This document shows positions 1 through 6,567 of a DNA stretch of 64,000 bases, one piece after another. Position 1 is the first letter of the stretch; each line of letters starts with the position of its first letter. The position numbers and the translations under genes are program-made. The DNA is taken from the NCBI GenBank assembly GCA_023398495.1, contig JAEWSG010000045.1, forward strand, positions 17,590 through 81,589, read 5' to 3'. The notes below the pieces were generated by a model, which was not told the DNA's origin, searched no databases, and saw nothing but the letters and a program-made list of their open reading frames with translations. The stretch is from Bacillota bacterium (GTDB lineage Bacteria > Bacillota > Clostridia > Acetivibrionales > Acetivibrionaceae).

Positions 1-7
1 TGCTCAT
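1..7 (-). CDS. 5' end of next gene in the ligase/KAS operon (partial)
   Basis: An ATG (complement of 5-7) follows a GGAGG ribosome binding site (complement of 16-20) at normal spacing, so a minus-strand gene starts here and continues past the left edge. Only about two codons are visible, so no product can be given. It lies about 165 bases downstream of the adenylate-forming ligase on the same strand, so the biosynthetic cluster probably continues outside the window. Confidence 0.55.
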
Positions 8-123
8 TAATATTACCTCCAACCTATAAAATAAAAATCAAGTTATATCAGGATTTGATGTTTTTAGTTTCATAAGCCTCTCTTTATATAGCCCTACTAC
101 CCTTAATATCATAATTTTTACAT

Positions 124-157
124 ATCGTACATTTTTACACATCATACATTTTTAAAC
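124..157. repeat. Two-copy 17-base tandem repeat
   Basis: Two adjacent 17-base units (124-140 and 141-157) share the core TACATTTTTA and differ at two positions. They lie between the ligase stop codon and the start of the next gene. No function is evident; the unit may be a slippage product. Confidence 0.5.
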
Positions 158-172
158 TCTTCCAGCTATTCC

Positions 173-1657
173 TTAATTAAAATTTTTTAATGCATTCTTG
201 TCAATCTTTCCAAGATTATTCCGCGGAAATTCGTTAATAAATGCAATATACTTCGGCACCTTAAAATTTGCTATTTTATCAGAAACATATTTTATCAGTT
301 CCCTTTCAGTTACTTTTGCTGTATCTTTTAATACTACAAACGCCTTTACTATCTCACCATAAACACTGTCCTCAATTCCAACTGCAGCTGAATCAACTAC
401 ATCCTCATGGGAATTTATTGCCGCTTCCACTTCAACAGGTGAAATCTTCAGTCCTGCAACGTTAATAATGTCATTCTTCCTCCCGCAGATGACAAAGGAA
501 CCATCGCTTCGCCTATAGCCACGGTCTCCCGAATACATCCAACCATCCTTTAGTCTTTCTGCTGTCTCTTCAGGTCTGTTTAAATAGCCTAACATCAATC
601 CTTTTCCCTTAATTCTGAGTTCTCCTATAACTCCATCTTCGCAGACCTTTCCCTCTTCATCAACTGCGTTTATTTCCAGAATACCCTTTGGAGGGAAACC
701 TACATTTCCTGCCGGCTCAGGCAACATATTCATTCTTGTTGAAATAAGTGTTGTTGTCTCAGACATACCATATCCCTCATCAAGATATATTCCGGTTACT
801 TTGTACCAAGACAAAGCTGTCTCGTAGTTAAGAGGTGCTGCAGCAACAAAAGCCGCTTTGAGCTTTCTTAAGGAGTCATGTGTAACTTCAAACCTTAAGA
901 GCTGTTGATAATGAGTTGGAACGCCAAAAATATGTGTTATATTTTCACTTAAAATGACGTTGGAAATTTTTATAGGCTGAAAGGATCGGAGAAAAACTAT
1001 GGCTGCTCTTCCATTCAATGATGGAATAAGAATTGATACCGACCCAAAACCATGTGAGAAAGGCACAAAACATAATATCCTGTCGTCCTTTGTATATTTG
1101 TACATTGAACAATTGCTTTTTTCAAGGAATGTAAAAAAACATCCGGTTGAAAGCATAACCCCTTTGGGTTTAGAGGTTGATCCTGATGTATACAGGAGCA
1201 TTGCAAGTTCATTTTCGTTATAGCAATAAAACTCCTTATTATCATATGTACATGCCTTAACATGTTCACTAAAGTCATCAATATTTATTATATTTGTTTG
1301 TATATTTTCAGGTAAATCAATACTGTCTTCCTTAAGATGTGTGATGAGACATTTTGCATTGGAGTCCTCAACATAATACACCACCTCATTGGCTTTATAA
1401 AGTGGGTCAACAAGACATATTACCCCCCCAATATACTGTGCTGCCAACAAAATAACCGCTGCCTCAATACTGTTATACAAATGTGTTGCAATTACATCTC
1501 CGCTCTTACAACCCTTCAACTCTAAAAAAGCTGCTGTTCTCTTGACTTCTTCCATCAATTCCCTGTAAGTAAGCCTTTTTCCGTTTTCACCATCGATAAG
1601 TGCTACAAGATCAAGATCCTTTTCCATTGCATCAAATAACAGTTCACAGTAGTTCAT
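173..1657 (-). CDS. Adenylate-forming acyl/aryl ligase (ANL superfamily)
   Basis: This is a 494-residue AMP-binding enzyme expected to activate a carboxylic acid as the acyl-AMP and pass it to CoA or to a carrier protein. The phosphate-binding loop LLYTSGSTSKPKG is near residue 155 and the A5 motif GYGMSETTT near 300. The A7/A8 region (YSGDRGYRRSDG, then GRKNDIINVAGLKISP) is near 380-415, and the A10 catalytic lysine lies in GKIDK close to the C-terminus. All core motifs are intact. The chosen ATG has GGGAGGG at ideal spacing; an upstream in-frame TTG is read through that site and was rejected. The gene is last visible in an operon with an ACP and two KAS III-like proteins, so loading of that ACP is a reasonable inference. 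The substrate cannot be read from the sequence. Confidence 0.88.
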   Translation of the reverse strand: MNYCELLFDAMEKDLDLVALIDGENGKRLTYRELMEEVKRTAAFLELKGCKSGDVIATHLYNSIEAAVILLAAQYIGGVICLVDPLYKANEVVYYVEDSNAKCLITHLKEDSIDLPENIQTNIINIDDFSEHVKACTYDNKEFYCYNENELAMLLYTSGSTSKPKGVMLSTGCFFTFLEKSNCSMYKYTKDDRILCFVPFSHGFGSVSILIPSLNGRAAIVFLRSFQPIKISNVILSENITHIFGVPTHYQQLLRFEVTHDSLRKLKAAFVAAAPLNYETALSWYKVTGIYLDEGYGMSETTTLISTRMNMLPEPAGNVGFPPKGILEINAVDEEGKVCEDGVIGELRIKGKGLMLGYLNRPEETAERLKDGWMYSGDRGYRRSDGSFVICGRKNDIINVAGLKISPVEVEAAINSHEDVVDSAAVGIEDSVYGEIVKAFVVLKDTAKVTERELIKYVSDKIANFKVPKYIAFINEFPRNNLGKIDKNALKNFN

Positions 1658-1693
1658 GCGTTTCATCCCTCCCAAAAACTAAAATAAATTAAT

Positions 1694-1803
1694 ACTAGTG
1701 CTTTTTACATTACAAACTTCTGGTTTTTCATAATGTATAAAATGTATTTCATCTGTTTGTGCCTCGCACACTATAAAAACCAATTTTGTTACGAGGCACT
1801 AGT
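1694..1803. repeat. Short element with ACTAGTGC inverted ends
   Basis: A 110-base stretch begins ACTAGTGC and ends GCACTAGT, a perfect 8-base terminal inverted repeat. Inside it GTGCCTCG (1759-1766) can pair with CGAGGCAC (1792-1799). The right end overlaps the stop codon of the upstream KAS III-like gene. The ends match those of two elements at 45762-45876 and 60533-60650, but the interior differs. It may be a diverged member of the same miniature element family, or partly a terminator. Confidence 0.45.
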
Positions 1804-2839
1804 ATCTAAATATCATGCCGCCACTACTGGCTCCTGCACCGTGAGCTTGCATCATTACAAGATCCCCCCTTTTTAAACGTCCTGTAACTATGAGCTCATT
1901 GAGGTTTAAAGCACTCATTGCAGCAACAGTATTTCCGTATTTATAATATAAGCTTATGCTCTTTTCTTTTGAAATTCCAAGTTTATTAAGCTGTGCTTCC
2001 CATATCTTTGTAGACTGATCCGAAGTTACAAAAAAATCCATATCCTCCAACTTCAAACCGGTATCACTGAGCAGCTTGTCTGCAATAATCTTTGAATAAT
2101 CGGCAGAGCTTTTAAAAACTATATTACCGTCAGCTATTTTCATAAAAAATATATCCGGACTAAGCTTCTCTGAATCATCCCGCATAAAACTACTACCATA
2201 ATTCACCTTTGCGTTGTCGTATAAAGTGTGATTTGTAAGTAAATATGATGCCATAAAACTTTTGATTTCTGAATATCCTATAAGCATGGCTACAATGGCA
2301 TCTCCAAATAAAAATACAGTCTTAGGATCAGGATCTCCCCAATACCTCATACACTTTCCAGAAACGCTACCACCTAAAATGATTACATAGTCATCACCTG
2401 TTGCGATATAACGCATTGCAAGATCCATGGCATGCATAAATCCACTACATGCAGAACAAATATCAAATGCAGGTACTCCTTTTTTAGCATTTAATTTTTT
2501 TAATAGCCCTATTGAAGCTGCAGGGATCTGATAATCTCCAAATAATTTAGAATAAATCACCCTGTCAACCTGATCAATATTGATATTTGCTCTTTCAAGG
2601 CATTGGTTTACAGCCTCTGCCATGAGATCCTCGATCTTCTCATCTATGTCGCTCCATCGCCTCTCTTTTATTCCTAATGAATATTGAACTGCTCTGTCTG
2701 TTGCAATTACTTTGTATCTGTCAATTATGTCCTGATTTGTAACCACTCCTTTCGGAATACCTGTTCCTGTTGATACAATTCTTGCAAATCTATCAATACT
2801 AAGTGGCCTTATTTCAGGGAATTTTATGTTTGTATCCAT
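1799..2839 (-). CDS. KAS III-like condensing enzyme with catalytic Cys
   Basis: A 346-residue thiolase-fold protein of the FabH/3-oxoacyl-ACP synthase III type. The nucleophile elbow FDICSACSGFMHA carries the active-site cysteine in the FabH position. The late motif YKYGNTVAAM carries the conserved asparagine. The histidine that FabH has in PHQAN is absent: the aligned stretch is VTSDQSTKIW, with Ser/Asp there. The enzyme can probably accept an acyl group on Cys but may not decarboxylate malonyl-ACP in the usual way. The ATG used follows GGAGG; an earlier TTG lies inside the binding site. It is cotranscribed with an ACP, a Cys-less paralogue and a ligase, which suggests a heterodimeric synthase. 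A role in ordinary fatty acid synthesis is less likely because no other fab genes are present. Confidence 0.85.
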   Translation of the reverse strand: MDTNIKFPEIRPLSIDRFARIVSTGTGIPKGVVTNQDIIDRYKVIATDRAVQYSLGIKERRWSDIDEKIEDLMAEAVNQCLERANINIDQVDRVIYSKLFGDYQIPAASIGLLKKLNAKKGVPAFDICSACSGFMHAMDLAMRYIATGDDYVIILGGSVSGKCMRYWGDPDPKTVFLFGDAIVAMLIGYSEIKSFMASYLLTNHTLYDNAKVNYGSSFMRDDSEKLSPDIFFMKIADGNIVFKSSADYSKIIADKLLSDTGLKLEDMDFFVTSDQSTKIWEAQLNKLGISKEKSISLYYKYGNTVAAMSALNLNELIVTGRLKRGDLVMMQAHGAGASSGGMIFRY

Positions 2840-2881
2840 TCTTCCTCCAAGCAAAACACTTTCAGGTAATAAACCTGATTA

Positions 2882-3127
2882 TCAATTGTTCTGCATTTTT
2901 TCGATAATAAAATTCACTAGATTCTTCATAATAAAAAGCTCTGATTCCCCTTCGACCATAGGAATGGAAAAAGTCTCTGAAAATCTGAATCCCAGTTCCA
3001 CAAGGGCAATAGAATCTGCACACAAATCTACAACTAGATTTGTTTCCGGCCCAACCTCATTCTCATTCACATTCAGATAATCCACAACAATTTCTTTCAC
3101 CTTTTCATAAGTTTCATTTTCTGTCAT
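2882..3127 (-). CDS. Acyl carrier protein
   Basis: An 81-residue acidic carrier protein. The phosphopantetheine attachment serine is in LCADSIALVELGF (DSI in place of the commoner DSL), followed by the usual helix II pattern. The start at residue 18 of the longer open frame is favoured by GGAGG about ten bases upstream; the preceding 17 residues look non-coding. It lies between the two KAS III-like genes and upstream of the ligase. It is therefore likely a dedicated carrier for this cluster rather than the housekeeping AcpP, whose gene is normally next to fab or rnc genes. Confidence 0.85.
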   Translation of the reverse strand: MTENETYEKVKEIVVDYLNVNENEVGPETNLVVDLCADSIALVELGFRFSETFSIPMVEGESELFIMKNLVNFIIEKMQNN

Positions 3128-3183
3128 ATGTCCCCAACCTCCAATATTTATTAAGGTACAACTAAAATATAAGTTCATATTCT

Positions 3184-3253
3184 GGATAACGAAAAAAATT
3201 GATTTGATAATGTTTTCAAAATATGAGAATAGGATGTTATTTTTTCGTTATCC
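3184..3253. repeat. 70-base inverted-repeat element with GGATAACG ends
   Basis: GGATAACGAAAAAA (3184-3197) is repeated as its exact complement at 3240-3253 around a 42-base AT-rich centre. It lies between the Cys-less KAS gene and the ACP gene, starting a few bases after the stop codon. It could form a hairpin in the operon mRNA, or it could be a tiny mobile element. A similar layout with GGATAATG ends occurs at 52462-52523. Confidence 0.6.
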
Positions 3254-3258
3254 CTAAA

Positions 3259-4308
3259 TCAAACTTTATATATTATTCCTCCACCACTTAGACCTTCTCC
3301 ATGCGAAATAAGCATTATATTCATACCTTTTTGAATTCTACCGGTGCTAAAACCATAGTCTAATAAAAGAGGTAACATTGCAGACATGGTATTTCCATTA
3401 TCCTTTAAAAGAGAAAGGCTTTTTTCTTCTCCAATGCCTAATGTTTCGAGTGAAAGTTCCCATATTTTTTGGTTATTTTCAGTTACAAGAACCAGATCAA
3501 CATCACCTATTCCAAGACCACTTTCCTCGAAAAGATTTTGGGATACTGCACGAACAGCTTGCCTATAAAAATCTTCCGCTTCTTTCCAATTGCCCATTCT
3601 ATATGTATCCCAAACTAAGTTCATCTGTTCCTCGACACTTAAACGCTCTCTCATATCAACCAATGTCAAAGGTGTAATAACAGTAGCCAATTCATAGTAC
3701 TGGTAATTTGAATAAAAATAACTTGCCATAATGTGTTGTTCTTCCGAATTACCTAATAATATTGAAGCTGCCGCATCGCCAAACAAAAATGCAACTCTTG
3801 GATCTTTTTTGCTTATCAGCTTGCTGCTTACGCCCCCGGATGCAATAAGAATATTACTATCTCCAGTGCTAATAAACCTGGCTGCTGCATCAAATGCATA
3901 CAAAAAAGAAGATATTCCGCCATCAATATCAAAAGCATGAACTGCTGTACAGCTCCCAAGTTTTCGCTGCAGATTGCTTGCAGTCATAGGCAGAAGGTTG
4001 TCCCCATAAAACTTATTAACAATAAGTCTTGATAAATCATCTGCCTTTAGGCCATACCTGTCAAGACAATTTTTTGCAGCCACCATTAAAAGGTCACTGT
4101 CTGACTGGTGTTCATCTGCAATATGTCTTGATTCAACTCCTATAGAATTAAAAATTATTGATGGTTTAAAAGGAAGGTTGTATTTTTCGATAATTTCCTC
4201 GTTATTAATAGACTTTTCAGGCTTATAAGATGCTGTAGACTTAATTTCACAAAAACGATTGATATTTTTCTTTTTCCACATAGGGAAAAAATAGTTTAAG
4301 CTTTGCAT
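3259..4308 (-). CDS. KAS III-like protein lacking the catalytic Cys
   Basis: A 349-residue paralogue of the KAS III-like protein encoded two genes downstream. The fold motifs survive: FDIDGGISSFLYAFDAA at the nucleophile elbow and DNGNTMSAM with the late asparagine. The active-site Cys is replaced by Ile (GGISSF against SACSGF), and the histidine motif reads VTENNQKIW with no His. The length is normal, so this is not a truncated gene. By analogy with PqsB of Pseudomonas and with chain-length factors, it could be the non-catalytic half of a heterodimer. It is the first gene of the operon, with GGGGGG just upstream of the ATG. An independent hydrolase role is possible but unsupported. Confidence 0.82.
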   Translation of the reverse strand: MQSLNYFFPMWKKKNINRFCEIKSTASYKPEKSINNEEIIEKYNLPFKPSIIFNSIGVESRHIADEHQSDSDLLMVAAKNCLDRYGLKADDLSRLIVNKFYGDNLLPMTASNLQRKLGSCTAVHAFDIDGGISSFLYAFDAAARFISTGDSNILIASGGVSSKLISKKDPRVAFLFGDAAASILLGNSEEQHIMASYFYSNYQYYELATVITPLTLVDMRERLSVEEQMNLVWDTYRMGNWKEAEDFYRQAVRAVSQNLFEESGLGIGDVDLVLVTENNQKIWELSLETLGIGEEKSLSLLKDNGNTMSAMLPLLLDYGFSTGRIQKGMNIMLISHGEGLSGGGIIYKV

Positions 4309-4806
4309 GTTTTCCCCCCTTAAAAAAATAATAGTAAATCAAATGGCAAGCTATAATTCTATCTATTAGTTGCCGAAAATAATACATAAATTACCTTCTT
4401 CTCTTTTATAGCATGATTACTCCAATAAATAATAAATTATTGGCTCTTGTTTGAAATACTTCCAATATTTATTTTATACATAAGATATGTACTTTTCAAC
4501 ACTTTTTTTATAATTTTTAGTTTATTTGTATTTATATATATTTGAAAATCTAAAAATCGACAAAAAATAATATAATATTTATGGTCTTATGTTAAATTAT
4601 TTTTTTCTTTAATCGAATGTTTATATTAAAAGTATATTATTTCTTTGCTTTTTTTTCAAGCGGGAAGATCGTTTTATAGCGGCCTTCGTAAAAAGTTTAT
4701 TTTTGGTCGGGTTTTTATACTAAAAATTTATTTTTTATTTTCATAAAATTCCTATACTCCCAAAATTCTCTTAGTTTCAGTTTTTTAGTGTATATTTGAG
4801 TTAATC
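4309..4806. other. AT-rich intergenic region
   Basis: About 500 bases upstream of the KAS/ACP operon. It must contain that operon's promoter, but the high A+T gives many weak matches and no single convincing one. I see no ORF, RNA gene or repeat here. Confidence 0.5.
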
Positions 4807-4846
4807 AAAAAAACACAGCAGCGATAAGGTTTCTCGCTGCTGTGTT
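4807..4846 (-). terminator. Rho-independent terminator of the tandem-Cache gene
   Basis: A perfect 13-bp stem (4812-4824 with 4834-4846, core ACACAGCAGCGA) has a nine-base loop and, on the minus strand, a T-run at 4811-4807. It begins 15 bases after the stop codon of the sensor gene. Confidence 0.9.
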
Positions 4847-4860
4847 AGTTATATAGTGTC

Positions 4861-6228
4861 TTAATGAATATTTGTATGAAGACTTACATCGAAATTCTTT
4901 ATATCTGATACCATCTCTATAGACAAGTATAAAAATGCCGAAAAAGCTATTATAATGGCTAATAAACTAATCTGCGTTATGGCTTTTCTCAAATTGCTTA
5001 CATGATTAATAGCTAATTTTTTCTCAACTCCTATAGCCAACATACCAATTGTCTTGCCACTATTATTCTTAAGTGGTGAATATTTTGTTATGCATCTTTT
5101 ACCTAAAACAGTAGTTTCCCCTATATATTCCTTGCCCTGCTGCAAAACAGTCTCTATAACTTTATTAGGTGCTTTTGTTCCTACAGGTCTTGTACCATCT
5201 TCCTTTTTCATACTTGTAGAAACCATCGTATCACCCATAAAAACAGAAGAAACATATTTTGTACTAAGACTTATTTTATCCACTAAGGTGGAGTTATTAT
5301 TCATAGAATATACACCTTTGTATAGCTTATCACCTTCAACTGACCAAAAACCCCTATACTGCTCCTCAATAAGCATATTACCCAATTCAGTACTTGTATT
5401 CATTCTGTTCTTTATATTATTGTCTTCAAGCCTGTTTACAACATTACCAATTGTGAAACCCTGTATGGTAAACCAAATCAAAAAGAAAGTACCTATTAAC
5501 AATAACGACATCATTAAAACTTTTCCCTGTGTTTTGTTACTGTTTGAGCCCGATTCAAGAAATGCAACCTTCAAGGTGTCTATACCCTTGAGGAATTTCC
5601 TTGAATACAGCATCAACAAGACACATCCTAGTATCCCGCATATTACAGAAATAACAACAATTGAGGCTCTCATAGCAAATATGTTGCCACCTTGACTGCC
5701 AGCATAGCTTTTGGGCATACCTACAGACCACATTCCAATCACTTTACTCATATTATCTTTTATTGGAACGTATTTCACGGAATACTTCTTACCAAGAATA
5801 TTTTCAGTCGCCTCAAACGCAGTGCCTTTTTTCAAAACTACTTCAGACACCTCATCTGATACCATGTATCCGACTGTTCTTTCTCCATCTTTATCCAGTA
5901 CACTTGTGGACACTCTTTCTTTGCCAAGATATAATGATGCGAGTGAACCGGTTTTTTCTTTTAATGCATCAATCACTTCATGATTATTACTTAGCCCATT
6001 ATGAGCTATATAAAGCTTTCCACCCTTAACATTCCATTCATTGCCATATTTACTTTCGATGATATTCATTCCCAAATCTGAAATACAATCCAATTCTGCC
6101 GATATGTTCTTATCAATCAAATTGTTAACCTTATTATCTGTGACAAAATATATCGTGGCTGTAAATAGTGCGATAAGAACAATAGACACCCTAAGCAGCT
6201 TTTCTTTTAGCATAACCTTCTTTTTCAC
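4861..6228 (-). CDS. Membrane protein with two Cache-type sensor domains
   Basis: A 455-residue protein made of two homologous halves, each a transmembrane helix, an extracellular single-Cache-like domain and a second helix. Matching motifs in the halves include NEWNVKGGKLY and GFWSVEGDKLY, YLGKERVSTSV and FMGDTMVSTSM, and KVIGMWSVGM and KTIGMLAIGV. Cache domains of this kind bind small extracellular ligands in chemoreceptors and sensor kinases. After the last helix only about 15 residues remain, and there is no HAMP, methyl-accepting, kinase or cyclase domain. It may therefore signal through a partner or simply bind a ligand. The GTG start follows AGGAG at eight bases. The gene is monocistronic, with its own terminator. 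Confidence 0.75.
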   Translation of the reverse strand: MKKKVMLKEKLLRVSIVLIALFTATIYFVTDNKVNNLIDKNISAELDCISDLGMNIIESKYGNEWNVKGGKLYIAHNGLSNNHEVIDALKEKTGSLASLYLGKERVSTSVLDKDGERTVGYMVSDEVSEVVLKKGTAFEATENILGKKYSVKYVPIKDNMSKVIGMWSVGMPKSYAGSQGGNIFAMRASIVVISVICGILGCVLLMLYSRKFLKGIDTLKVAFLESGSNSNKTQGKVLMMSLLLIGTFFLIWFTIQGFTIGNVVNRLEDNNIKNRMNTSTELGNMLIEEQYRGFWSVEGDKLYKGVYSMNNNSTLVDKISLSTKYVSSVFMGDTMVSTSMKKEDGTRPVGTKAPNKVIETVLQQGKEYIGETTVLGKRCITKYSPLKNNSGKTIGMLAIGVEKKLAINHVSNLRKAITQISLLAIIIAFSAFLYLSIEMVSDIKNFDVSLHTNIH

Positions 6229-6470
6229 AATTACATCTCCTCTCATAATTATTTTAGATTTTTATATATAAAAAACGCCAAGATTTTTAACCTATAACAT
6301 GGAAATTATAACATTATTGCACAAACACTACATTATACTACACTATGTATCAAAAAATCGCAATATCTTTTTGAGTTTTTTTGGAAATTTTTTAACGAAT
6401 TTCTGGAAAAATAGCTCCATTATTTTGCAAAATGTATTGTATAAACAAAGGTAGGAGCGGGTTTTAAAAA
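6229..6470. other. Intergenic region
   Basis: AT-rich spacer between the CotH gene terminator and the start of the tandem-Cache gene. It should carry the sensor gene promoter, but no convincing -35/-10 pair stands out. No ORF is seen. Confidence 0.4.
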
Positions 6471-6510
6471 AAACAAAAATTCTTGGCAATTTACCGAGAA
6501 TTTTTGTTTT
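6471..6510 (-). terminator. Terminator of the CotH-dockerin gene
   Basis: A 13-bp stem (6474-6486 with 6494-6506, one G-T pair) has a seven-base loop, with A residues before it and T residues after it, so it could work in both directions. The TTACCGAGAA segment recurs in the terminator downstream of the xylanase gene at 17673-17709. Confidence 0.82.
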
Positions 6511-6567
6511 TATAACTTGTTGAGAAAATGTCCTAAAGACTTAGCATAGCTTCTTCAACTATTTTTG

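Noticed and set aside
1694..1803. Ordinary terminator for the KAS gene instead of a repeat
   Set aside because: A hairpin is possible, but its loop is about 25 bases and no T-run follows; the shared ACTAGTGC ends favour a repeat, so it is listed as that with low confidence.
5054..5695. Plus-strand open frame of 213 codons
   Set aside because: It lies entirely antisense to the tandem-Cache gene, has no binding site, and its low-complexity hydrophobic sequence is the usual shadow of an AT-rich membrane-protein gene.
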